Shown here in pieces: positions 7,485-15,800 of a DNA stretch of 25,920 nt. This stretch comes from Candidatus Bathyarchaeota archaeon. Lineage in GTDB: Archaea; Thermoproteota; Bathyarchaeia; Bathyarchaeales; UBA233. Both the position numbers and the translations under genes were made by a program. The stretch lies in NCBI GenBank assembly GCA_003661945.1, contig QMXC01000001.1, positions 1-25,920 of the forward strand. The letters run 5' to 3'. The notes beneath the pieces are model-generated. The model searched no databases. It had not been told where the DNA came from and saw only the letters and a list, made by a program, of their open reading frames with translations. How positions within the stretch are numbered: the first letter of the stretch is position 1; each line of letters opens with the position of its first letter.

Positions 7485-7514
7485 CTCCTTTCAAGAAGAA
7501 AGGAGATATAAAGG
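7485..7514 (-). promoter_or_regulatory. Promoter with 8-bp inverted repeat upstream of the SatP-like gene
   Basis: CTCCTTTC (7485-7492), a 5-nt loop AAGAA, then GAAAGGAG (7498-7505) form a perfect 8-bp inverted repeat. A minus-strand TATA (CTTTATATC, about 7506-7514) abuts it. The repeat therefore fills the stretch from TATA to the expected start near 7485, a typical repressor position. The core CCTTTC/GAAAGG recurs before sepF. Confidence 0.5.
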
Positions 7515-7528
7515 TTTCTGGCGGTGGG

Positions 7529-10234
7529 TTATTGCCATTTCCATATTTTTCTTCCGTAGAACACTTCGGGCAGTATTAGCAAGCCGGAGAGAGATACGGG
7601 GATCACCACAGCCCAGTCTTCAAGCGTTAGAGGAACCGTGTTGAATAAGCCGGTGTAGGGGATTATCACTGTTGCTAACGCGGAGAAGACCACGGATATA
7701 AGTAGGAATTTGTTGTTGGTGAAGCCTACTTTGAAGGCGTTCTTGGTTTCGGAGCGGCAGTTCCAAACTATGAAAAGCTCTTGAAACGTTGCTTGCGTGA
7801 AAGCTATCGTCCGGGCTTCTCCCAGTGAAGCTCCGAGAATGTAATGATAAATGTAGAATAGGAGCGCCGTGCCGAGAAACTGCGTCACAAAAGTGGCTAG
7901 GATGGACGCTAATCTTCCATGCAGTATTCCCTCGTTAGGGTCACGTGGCGGACGTTTCATAACGTCTTCAGCTGGCGGGTCCATGCTCAACGCTACGGCG
8001 GGTCCTCCGTCGGTCACCAGGTTCAGCCACAGAATCATTCCAGCGGTTAACGGAAGCTCCAGCCCGAGGAGGGCGAAGGAGCCTATTACAACTAGTTCAT
8101 CGAAGTTGCAGCGGAGGAGGAAGAAGGAGAACTTTCTTATGTTGTCGTAGATGTTTCTTCCACCCTCAACCGCGTTCACAATAGTGGCGAAGTTGTCGTC
8201 CGCCAAAACCATGTCCGCCGCCTCTCGGGTTACGTCGGTGCCTGTTATGCCCATGGCTACGCCTATGTCAGCCTCTTTAAGCGCTGGAGCGTCGTTGACC
8301 CCGTCGCCCGTCATAGCCACTATGTGCCCCTTCTTTTTAAGCGCACGGACTATTCGAAGCTTATGTTCCGGGGAAACTCGGGCGTAAACTTTCACGTTTT
8401 CCACGATTTTTTCGAATTCCTCATCGTTTAGCTTGTCAAGTTCTGCTCCAGTTAGCGAAAGCTCTTTTTCAGCGTCTTTGAGTATGCCTATTTCTCGGGC
8501 GATGGCTACAGCCGTGAGCTTGTGGTCGCCTGTTATCATTACGCTTTTTATTCCGGCGCCTTCACATTTTTCAACAGCTTCCTTCACTTCCTCTCTCGGC
8601 GGGTCAATCATTCCAGCCAAACCAATGAAAACAAGTTTGTTTTCAAGGGTTTCCGCCTTGAACTTTGCTTCTGAGTATGGAAGCTCCTTGAAGGCTACGC
8701 CTAGAACTCGGAGGGCTTGACTCGCCATCTCCTCGTTTACCTTCAGGATTTTTTCTCTCTCTTTCTTTGTTAACCTTTTTATTTCGCCGTTTTTGATTAT
8801 GTGAGAGCATCTTTCCAGAACAACTTCGGGTGCTCCTTTAACGTAGGCAAAGGCTTTTCCGTCGCCTACCTTGTGAACGGTTGTCATTCGTTTTCTTTCC
8901 GAGGTGAAAGGCACCTCATGAATCCGCGGATACTTCTTTTCAAGCTCTTCCTTCCACAGTCCAGCCTTCCCTGCGGCTACTATAAGAGCGCCTTCGGTAG
9001 TGTCGCCTATCACAGTTTCACCGTTGTAGCTGGCGTTGCTGCAAAGCGTGGCGGCTCCTAGCAGAAGGCGGAGGTCATCTTCCTTTTCTACATCAAGTTT
9101 TTTGCCGTTCAGCAGGAAATCTCCTTTAGGCGTGTAGCCGGTTCCGGTGACCTCCACAATCTTGTCGTCAACGAAAATTTTGCGAACCGTCATTTCGCCC
9201 TTCGTTAATGTTCCAGTTTTGTCAGAGCAGATAATCGTGGTGGCTCCTAAGGTCTCGGCTGAAGCCAGCCTTCGGATTATCGCGTTTCTCTTAGCTAGTT
9301 CTCTGGCGCCTAGAGCAAGGGAAACCGTTACAACGGCTGGTAACCCTTCGGGCACAGCCGAAACAGCTAAGGCTACCGAGGTTTCGAAGGCGTCGAGAAT
9401 ATTTTTTAACGCTTCCCCGCTTTCAGCTACGCCTAGAACGAATATTTCGTAAAGTTCGAGGATAAAGATCACAGCGCACACGGCGACTATTATTATTCCA
9501 AGAGACTTCGCGAATTTTGCCAACTTCCGCTTGAGAGGGGTTTCCTTTTCCTCAACGGTTTGAACCATTTCGGCGATTTTGCCGAACTCCGTGTTCATGC
9601 CAGTAGCCGTGACAACGGCTTTGCCTCTGCCATAAATGATATGAGTCCCCATGAAGACCATGTTCCGCCTATCCGAAACCGGGGTATCCTCGGGCAGAGG
9701 CTCCAAGCTTTTCTCTACGGGAGTGGATTCACCCGTTAAAACGGCTTCGTTAGCTTTTAGTTCAACAATCTCCAATAATCTGGCGTCTGCGGCGATGCGG
9801 TCGCCGGCTTCTAAAAGTAGAATGTCTCCGGGAACAACTTCTTTTGCGGGTATAACGGTTTCTTTCCCGTCGCGTAGCACACGGGCTTTTGGCGCTGTCA
9901 GTTTTTTCATGGCTTCTATGGCTTTTTCCGAACGATACTCTTGGACGAAGCCCACCACAGCGTTTAGAACAACTATAGCCGCTATGGTAGCGGCATCTAC
10001 TGTTTCACCTATTGCAACGGAAATGGCTGTTGCGACTAGAAGCATTATTACGAAAACGTCTCGAAACTGATTGAAGAAAATCTCCCAAGGCGTAACTCTT
10101 TCCCGTTCTTCAAGTTCGTTGTATCCGAACTTCTGCAGCCTTTGGACAGCTTCCCCACGGCTTAAACCTTTAGGCGAACTCCCTATCTTTTTGAGAACCT
10201 CTTCCTTTTCTAAGCTGTGCCAAGCAACAGGCAT
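7529..10234 (-). CDS. P2A-type Ca2+-transporting P-type ATPase
   Basis: This 901-aa pump is complete: N-terminal cation-ATPase domain, actuator loop TGES (167-170), M4 motif PEGLP (295-299), phosphorylation site SDKTGT with Asp338, TGDGVNDAP hinge, and six C-terminal helices. Residues that bind Ca2+ in SERCA are kept: Glu296 in PEGLP, Asn and Glu in CNFDELVV (M5), Asn, Thr and Asp in NLVTDGGP (M6), and Glu in TFQELF (M8). This favours Ca2+ export over a P3 H+ pump, which has PVALP-type M4. ATG 10234 has GAGGG about 11 nt upstream. The gene diverges from hppA. Mn2+ as additional substrate cannot be excluded. Confidence 0.92.
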   Translation of the reverse strand: MPVAWHSLEKEEVLKKIGSSPKGLSRGEAVQRLQKFGYNELEERERVTPWEIFFNQFRDVFVIMLLVATAISVAIGETVDAATIAAIVVLNAVVGFVQEYRSEKAIEAMKKLTAPKARVLRDGKETVIPAKEVVPGDILLLEAGDRIAADARLLEIVELKANEAVLTGESTPVEKSLEPLPEDTPVSDRRNMVFMGTHIIYGRGKAVVTATGMNTEFGKIAEMVQTVEEKETPLKRKLAKFAKSLGIIIVAVCAVIFILELYEIFVLGVAESGEALKNILDAFETSVALAVSAVPEGLPAVVTVSLALGARELAKRNAIIRRLASAETLGATTIICSDKTGTLTKGEMTVRKIFVDDKIVEVTGTGYTPKGDFLLNGKKLDVEKEDDLRLLLGAATLCSNASYNGETVIGDTTEGALIVAAGKAGLWKEELEKKYPRIHEVPFTSERKRMTTVHKVGDGKAFAYVKGAPEVVLERCSHIIKNGEIKRLTKKEREKILKVNEEMASQALRVLGVAFKELPYSEAKFKAETLENKLVFIGLAGMIDPPREEVKEAVEKCEGAGIKSVMITGDHKLTAVAIAREIGILKDAEKELSLTGAELDKLNDEEFEKIVENVKVYARVSPEHKLRIVRALKKKGHIVAMTGDGVNDAPALKEADIGVAMGITGTDVTREAADMVLADDNFATIVNAVEGGRNIYDNIRKFSFFLLRCNFDELVVIGSFALLGLELPLTAGMILWLNLVTDGGPAVALSMDPPAEDVMKRPPRDPNEGILHGRLASILATFVTQFLGTALLFYIYHYILGASLGEARTIAFTQATFQELFIVWNCRSETKNAFKVGFTNNKFLLISVVFSALATVIIPYTGLFNTVPLTLEDWAVVIPVSLSGLLILPEVFYGRKIWKWQ

Positions 10235-10299
10235 AGACCATCGCCCTCAACTGGAATCCACGTGTTGAACATGGAATCTTATAGAGATAATGAAGATCG

Positions 10300-10309
10300 C
10301 TTTAAAATC
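10300..10309 (-). promoter_or_regulatory. Candidate TATA box of the Ca2+-ATPase gene
   Basis: On the minus strand GATTTTAAAG lies about 66 nt before the ATG at 10234, implying a leader of about 40-45 nt. Confidence 0.3.
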
Positions 10310-10352
10310 CTTTTGGAAACTCGGCGGATAAACGGTTAGCGGAACAATTAAC

Positions 10353-10362
10353 TTTATAAAAG
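10353..10362 (+). promoter_or_regulatory. TATA box of hppA
   Basis: TTTATAAAAG lies about 40 nt before the hppA ATG. A GAGGG SD (10388-10392) follows, with 6 nt to the ATG at 10399. Confidence 0.5.
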
Positions 10363-10398
10363 GTTTAGTAATCAACTCTAGAGACAAGAGGGATAACA

Positions 10399-12459
10399 AT
10401 GGAAGCCTCTGTATGGTTAATTGCACCGATTTCGGCTTTACTATCAATATTGGTTGGCGCGTATCTCTACTATTACGTTAACAAGCAGAGCAGCGGAACG
10501 AAAAGAATGCAAGAGATTTCCACGGCGATAAGAGAGGGAGCGAACGCTTTTCTAAGACGCGAATACACGATTCTGGCGATTTTCGTTCTCGTAGTGGCTA
10601 CGCTGATAGGGATATTTCTTCCATCACCGGTATGGCTAAGTGAAAACCCCTTGAGAAATCTAAGTCTATCTCTGGCTTATCTTTTCGGAGCCTTCTGTTC
10701 AGCCCTAGCTGGATTTTTCGGCATGGACGTTGCAACACGAGCCAACGCGAAAGCAGCAAACGCTGCGAGAGAAGGGTTAAACAGGGCTTTTCCAATCGGG
10801 TTTCGAGGCGGGGCGGTCATGGGCTTGTCCGTCGTAGGCTTTTCTCTTCTCGGAATAAGCATAGTCTACGGCATCACAGGAGACCCAGAAATAGTTCTAG
10901 GGTTCAGCTTCGGCGCAAGCGCCCTCGCGCTTTTCGCTAAGGCAGGAGGAGGCATATATACGAAAACGGCGGACATAAGCGCCGACCTCGTTGGCAAGGT
11001 CGAACTGGGCATACCGGAAGACGACCCTCGGAACCCAGCGGTCATAGCTGACAACGTAGGCGACAACGTAGGCGACGTCGCCGGAATGGGCGCCGACCTA
11101 GCGGACTCCTACATCGCAAGCATAGTAGCCGTCATGATACTCGGACAAGCGCTGGGACGCGTGGAAATTCCACTAGTCTTTGCGGGACTCGGCATAATAG
11201 CCTCATTAATCGGCGTGGCAACAGTCAGAGTTGGAAAGAAAGGAAACCCGGGAAAAGCACTTAACAGGGGAACCTACATCACGTGTATACTTCTAGCGGT
11301 CTTCACGTATTTGGCGTCGATCTATCTAGACATAGACATTAGAATATGGGGCGCCATGCTCGTTGGACTCGCAGCCGGAATAATAATAGGCATAACCTCT
11401 GACTATTTCACATCAATAGACCGTGCACCAGCAAAAAAGACGGCGGAAGTCTCTAAGAGCGGCGCAGCCTTAAACATAATAACAGGGTTCTCCTACGGGC
11501 TGTACAGCGTTTTTCCACCATTAGTGGGAATAGGAATAGCATCCGCCATAGCGTATTTTCTATGTAACTCTATAGGCGAAGGCTACGCCGTTTTCGGGGT
11601 AGGAATGGCAGCCATGGGAATGCTGTCCATCGTAGGAATGATAGTTGCAGGCGACGCCTATGGCCCTATAGTGGACAACGCGAAAGGCATAGCCGAGCAA
11701 GCTGGACTGGGAGAAGAAGTGATAGCGGTAACAGACAAGCTTGACGCTGCAGGCAACACGGCGAAAGCCATAACCAAAGGCTTCGCAATAGGCGCCGCCG
11801 GATTAACAGTGCTAGCACTACTCGCAGCGTACCGGGAAATAGCTCAAAAAGTCCTAGGCAAAACCATAGGCTTCAATCTCATGGACCCGCTTGTGTTGTT
11901 AGGCGCTTTTATAGGCATAGCTATACCCCCAGTGTTTTCAGCCATGGTAATGCTAGGGGTTGGCAAAAACGCTAACCGCATGATCGAAGAAATCCGTAGA
12001 CAATTCAGAGAAATTCCGGGCTTAAAAGAAGGAAAGGAAGGGGTGAAACCCGACTATGCACGGTGCGTTGACATAGCAACTATTGGAGCCTTAAAGGAGC
12101 TTCTGCCAGCGAGCACCCTCGCAATAGTTGTAACCTTGTTAGTCGGCTTCATCGGAGGCATAGAAGCCTTAGGCGGATACCTAGCAGGCAGCATCTTCTC
12201 CGGACTGCTATTCGCGTTGCTGATGGCTAACGCTGGAGGACTTTGGGACAACGCGAAAAAATACATCGAAGCTGGAGCTTTAGGCGGCGAAGGCTCCGAA
12301 GCGCATAAGGCAGCGGTCATAGGCGACACGGTTGGCGACCCCTTCAAAGACACGGCTGGACCTTCACTGAACACGTTAATCACCGTGATGTCGCTGGTAG
12401 CGTCGCTGTTCGCTGTCCTAATAGCACAGTACAACCTTCTAAGCTTGCTAGGACTCTAA
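10399..12459 (+). CDS. hppA: Membrane-bound pyrophosphatase, K+-independent H+-pumping type
   Basis: This 686-aa protein hydrolyses PPi and pumps ions out of the cell. It is strongly hydrophobic throughout, consistent with the ~16 helices of the family. The active-site segment DISADLVGKVE (from Asp192), the DNVGDNVGDVAGMGADLADS block and the C-terminal GDTVGDPFKDTAGPSLN are all present. The K+-dependence determinant reads GNTAKAITKG with Lys456 and Thr459, the form found in K+-independent H+-PPases (K+-dependent enzymes have Ala and Gly/Ala there). H+ specificity is therefore the best reading. The gene diverges from a Ca2+-ATPase. It may recover energy from PPi released by acyl-CoA and aminoacyl-tRNA synthesis. 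Confidence 0.95.
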   Translation: MEASVWLIAPISALLSILVGAYLYYYVNKQSSGTKRMQEISTAIREGANAFLRREYTILAIFVLVVATLIGIFLPSPVWLSENPLRNLSLSLAYLFGAFCSALAGFFGMDVATRANAKAANAAREGLNRAFPIGFRGGAVMGLSVVGFSLLGISIVYGITGDPEIVLGFSFGASALALFAKAGGGIYTKTADISADLVGKVELGIPEDDPRNPAVIADNVGDNVGDVAGMGADLADSYIASIVAVMILGQALGRVEIPLVFAGLGIIASLIGVATVRVGKKGNPGKALNRGTYITCILLAVFTYLASIYLDIDIRIWGAMLVGLAAGIIIGITSDYFTSIDRAPAKKTAEVSKSGAALNIITGFSYGLYSVFPPLVGIGIASAIAYFLCNSIGEGYAVFGVGMAAMGMLSIVGMIVAGDAYGPIVDNAKGIAEQAGLGEEVIAVTDKLDAAGNTAKAITKGFAIGAAGLTVLALLAAYREIAQKVLGKTIGFNLMDPLVLLGAFIGIAIPPVFSAMVMLGVGKNANRMIEEIRRQFREIPGLKEGKEGVKPDYARCVDIATIGALKELLPASTLAIVVTLLVGFIGGIEALGGYLAGSIFSGLLFALLMANAGGLWDNAKKYIEAGALGGEGSEAHKAAVIGDTVGDPFKDTAGPSLNTLITVMSLVASLFAVLIAQYNLLSLLGL

Positions 12460-12477
12460 TCTCCTCTTCCACCCGTT

Positions 12478-14373
12478 TTAGGGTTTTTCCAGCTTTCTTT
12501 TGAGAATTTGGCTCACAGTCTCGGCTTTGGCTTTGCCTCTCACTTGACGCATTATCATGCCCATTAGCGGCGCAAAGGCTCTAGAACCCCGTTGTTTAAT
12601 GAGTTCAGCGTTTTCCGATACGACTGTGTCGATTATTTTTTCAAGCTCCTCTTGTGTGAGCATTTTTAGCCCGAGCTTTTCTATTGCCTCCTTCACCGTG
12701 GCGTCCTTGTTCTTGGAAAGCCACGTAGCCACTTCTTCCAAGGCTTCCTTTGCCAGTTCGCCGTTTCCAACCATACAGAAAATTTCGATTAGTTTATCGT
12801 TGGAGAGGTTTTCCGTTGGGACCCCTTCACGCTTTAGAGCTTTCAGCGTTTCGGTTAGGAAAGCCGCTATCATCGTCGGCGAAGCCTTTGTTTTTTCTGC
12901 TATTTCTTCGAATAGTTCAAAGTATTCCGAATCTAGGACTTGCCTCGCAAGTTTCTCGTTTAGGCGGTATTCCTTCATTAGGCGGCGGAGTTTTTGTTCA
13001 GGAAGTTCAGGTAAACGTTTGAGGAGAGCCTCGACGTATTCGCGGGTTATCTTTATCGGAGGGATATCCGTTTCCGGATACATGCGTGCGGCGCCGGGTC
13101 TCGGACGCATGTAACGTGTAGTGCCGTCAGGTCTGGCTGCCCGAGTTTCTTCCGGAACACCTTTCAAGGCTTGGCGGGCGCGTTCCACGACGGCTTTTAA
13201 GGCGTCTTCACCGTTTTCCATGGTGTCCGCCACGAAGACCACGGCGTCTTCTTCTTCGGCTTTCACGGCTTTCCGCAAGTTTTCCACTTCTTCGGAGGTT
13301 ATTCCATAAGCTGGAAGCTCGTCTGTGTGGAAGATTCCGCCTACACGTCCCCAGAAACGAGCGTGGTCAGCCATTTCTGTTCCTAGGCGTAGATTAGGCG
13401 CGAGTTCCCGTTTCAGCAGCCCAGCGAACTTTGGTAAACGAACCGCTAATACACGCATGTTTCGGCTTAATGCTCGGCTTATAACCTTGCATCGAGTTTG
13501 CTGAAAAACAGCGGTTACATCAACAAATTCTTCGCTGAGCCCTTTCTCGTCCAGTCCACGTTTTTTGAGCTCCTTTTGGATTTCTAGTAGGCGCAGTTGG
13601 CGTTGAACCTCATATTCCACTACCAGCGGGAGAAGCTCGAGCTCTTGAACACCTTTTATTTCTATGAGTGCGCCTTCACTTATTGATATGTTGAGGTCTT
13701 GCCTTATGGTGCCTATCCCCCTTCTCACTTTACGCGTTGCTCGAAGGATTCTTCCGATGGCTAAAGCCACCTGCTTAGCTTCTTTCGGCGAGTAGATTAC
13801 TGGGGCAGTAGCGATTTCTATAAGCGGGATTCCAAGCCTGTCAATTCGGTAACGCACGGTTTTGTCTTCCTGCCCGGTTTTTCTCGCAGCGTCTTCTTCG
13901 AGGCTCACGTGTTCTATGGGAATCTTTTTCCCGTTGACTGTTATTTCCCCGCCTAGGGCGATTAGACATGTTCTTTGGAAGCCCGTGGTGTTGGAGCCGT
14001 CTATAACCGTTTTACGCATTACGTGAATCTCGTCGACGGGCGTGGCGTTTATCATCAATGCCACGGTAAGCGTGGTTTCCACAGCTTCCATGTTCAGCGG
14101 ATGCGGCGGCTCCTCATCCATTTCCACGAGGCAAGCCGTGTTAGTGTCCGCTTCATACAAGATTTTGACGCCTTTCTGGAATTCGAAAAAGGCTGCAGGG
14201 TCAATTTGTCCCAGCTCGCTCTGCGTGGGACGTAGCCTTCTGAGAAAGGTTATTTCAGGTTCTTCTTTGAAGAGCGCTGGCTCGCAGTTGCAGAAGAGCT
14301 TTGTTGAAGTATCGAGTTGCTGGTGGATTTCAAGCCCAACCTTTAAGCCGAGCCTAGAATAGTCCACAGGCAT
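12478..14373 (-). CDS. gatE: Glutamyl-tRNA(Gln) amidotransferase subunit E
   Basis: GatE is the kinase/transamidase subunit of the archaeal GatDE enzyme, which turns Glu-tRNA(Gln) into Gln-tRNA(Gln). The GatB-type cradle begins LGLKVGLEIHQQLDT and contains the FCNCEP knuckle and the TGFQRT segment; an AspRS-like insertion follows near residues 280-410, and the C-terminal third is the helical YqeY-like tRNA-binding tail. I choose ATG 14373 (631 aa): it follows the gatD TAA by one base, and the last gatD codons GGT GAA give a GGTGA SD with 5-nt spacing. The in-frame GTG at 14382 would overlap gatD and lacks an SD. Coupled expression with gatD is expected. Confidence 0.95.
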   Translation of the reverse strand: MPVDYSRLGLKVGLEIHQQLDTSTKLFCNCEPALFKEEPEITFLRRLRPTQSELGQIDPAAFFEFQKGVKILYEADTNTACLVEMDEEPPHPLNMEAVETTLTVALMINATPVDEIHVMRKTVIDGSNTTGFQRTCLIALGGEITVNGKKIPIEHVSLEEDAARKTGQEDKTVRYRIDRLGIPLIEIATAPVIYSPKEAKQVALAIGRILRATRKVRRGIGTIRQDLNISISEGALIEIKGVQELELLPLVVEYEVQRQLRLLEIQKELKKRGLDEKGLSEEFVDVTAVFQQTRCKVISRALSRNMRVLAVRLPKFAGLLKRELAPNLRLGTEMADHARFWGRVGGIFHTDELPAYGITSEEVENLRKAVKAEEEDAVVFVADTMENGEDALKAVVERARQALKGVPEETRAARPDGTTRYMRPRPGAARMYPETDIPPIKITREYVEALLKRLPELPEQKLRRLMKEYRLNEKLARQVLDSEYFELFEEIAEKTKASPTMIAAFLTETLKALKREGVPTENLSNDKLIEIFCMVGNGELAKEALEEVATWLSKNKDATVKEAIEKLGLKMLTQEELEKIIDTVVSENAELIKQRGSRAFAPLMGMIMRQVRGKAKAETVSQILKRKLEKP

Positions 14374-14374
14374 T

Positions 14375-15733
14375 TTATTCACCTATTTTCTCCGGAAGCG
14401 TTCGAGGCGAAAACTCGTCGGCGAAGTTTGTTGTCAACAAGGACTTTGCTTCTTCCACTTCGCCGGTTTGCCCAAGCACCCACATGAGCTTGACCAAAGC
14501 TGTTTCCGGAAGCATATCTTCGAGCGGAATAACGCCTAGGGCGAGGAGGTCTCTGCCTTGATTGTAAACGTTCATGTTTACCCTGCCCCATATGCACTGC
14601 GAAGTCATAGCAACGATTACACCTTCCCTTACGGCGCGTTTCAAAGCTTCAAAACAGTAGTTGCCCACGTGTCCCAAGCCTGTTCCTTCCAAAACTATGC
14701 CCTTAAACCCGGAATCCACATACCAGTCCAAAACAGCAGGGTTCATCCCGGGATAAAACTTCACAAGGGCGACTTTTTCCTCAAATTTCGGCTTCAAAAC
14801 AAGCTCCCTTTTAGGGTCGCGTTCTTTGAACTCCCTTGTCAGCATGGTTATTGCACCGGTTTCAAGGTCGAGCTTCGCCAACGGTTTAGCGTTAACCGAT
14901 TTGAAAGTGTCGCGTCTGCTGGTGTGACACTTTCGAACCTTCGTTCCCTTGTGTAATAGTATGGTTTTATCCGAAAAGTCCGCGTGCATCGCAACTGCCA
15001 CTTGGGCGAACGGGGCATACGCAGCGGCTTTCACAGCGCCTATAAGGTTTGTTGCAGCGTCGGAGCTTGGGCGGTCAGCGGAACGCTGCGAGCCTACAAG
15101 AACTACGGGAACAGGCAGGTTTTGAAGCGCGAAGCTTAGGGCTGCAGCTGTGTAGCCCATGGTGTCGGTTCCATGAGCGATTACGACTCCTTCAACGCCT
15201 TCCCGTATGTGCGAGGCTGTTTCTTCAGCTATCTGCCTCCAGTGTTTCGGAGTTATGTTTTCGCTGAAAAGGCTGAACAGGATTTTAGCTTCTATCTGGG
15301 CTATTTCTGCAAGTTCGGGAACGACGCTGTAGAGGTCGTTTGCGGTTAACGCTGGTCGAACAGCTCCTGTTCGGTAGTCCACTCGGCTGGCGATGGTGCC
15401 GCCTGTGCTTATCACCACGACTTTCGGCAAGTCGCCACGTTTTTCCGGCGGCGGAGGGGGAGAAAAAGCCGGTTTTGCTCCTTCACCTATCTTTTCGATT
15501 CTTGTGGAAGGGGTTATGCGTATTCCAACGTTGTAGCCGTTCTTTAGTTTCAAAACGACGTGTTTGTCGTCGCCGTATTCGGAACGGGGAATAAGGATTC
15601 CTTCAAACCTCGTTCCGTCTTTTGTTATGCGGATTAGGTCTCCGATTTCGGCGTTTATTCTTTTTAACGCCTCTAACGCTTCGCCCTTATAGCCGGGTAG
15701 CCCGGTTTTTTCATTCAACTTTTGCATCTCCAA
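14375..15733 (-). CDS. gatD: Glutamyl-tRNA(Gln) amidotransferase subunit D
   Basis: GatD is the glutaminase subunit, an L-asparaginase I relative that releases ammonia for GatE. An N-terminal barrel-like domain (about 1-85) precedes a proline linker FSPPPPPEK and the AnsA domain starting VVVISTGGTIASR. Catalytic residues are Thr113 in TGGT, Thr189 and Asp190 in AHGTDTM, and a lysine in HKGTKVRK near 262-268. The 452-aa length is normal. The start is TTG 15733, with ATG 15727 (residue 3) as alternative; neither has a strong SD. It lies between elp3 (67-nt gap) and gatE (coupled), so a three-gene tRNA operon is likely. Confidence 0.95.
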   Translation of the reverse strand: MEMQKLNEKTGLPGYKGEALEALKRINAEIGDLIRITKDGTRFEGILIPRSEYGDDKHVVLKLKNGYNVGIRITPSTRIEKIGEGAKPAFSPPPPPEKRGDLPKVVVISTGGTIASRVDYRTGAVRPALTANDLYSVVPELAEIAQIEAKILFSLFSENITPKHWRQIAEETASHIREGVEGVVIAHGTDTMGYTAAALSFALQNLPVPVVLVGSQRSADRPSSDAATNLIGAVKAAAYAPFAQVAVAMHADFSDKTILLHKGTKVRKCHTSRRDTFKSVNAKPLAKLDLETGAITMLTREFKERDPKRELVLKPKFEEKVALVKFYPGMNPAVLDWYVDSGFKGIVLEGTGLGHVGNYCFEALKRAVREGVIVAMTSQCIWGRVNMNVYNQGRDLLALGVIPLEDMLPETALVKLMWVLGQTGEVEEAKSLLTTNFADEFSPRTLPEKIGE

Positions 15734-15800
15734 GTTAGCCTAATCGCGGTAAATGTTAAAGCGTAAGGCTTATTAGAAGTTTCTAAACGTTTGCCCGGAA

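Noticed and set aside
8896..8922. GAGGTG-N5-CACCTC inverted repeat
   Set aside because: It falls inside the Ca2+-ATPase coding sequence, away from any promoter; most likely chance.
9651..10070. Open frame of 139 aa opposite the Ca2+-ATPase
   Set aside because: Ser/Ala-rich shadow of the actuator-domain coding region; the ATPase is intact across it.
12557..13114. Long open frame (185 aa) on the plus strand
   Set aside because: It lies wholly antisense to gatE, is Ser-rich with no recognisable motif, and gatE is certain; a codon-bias shadow.
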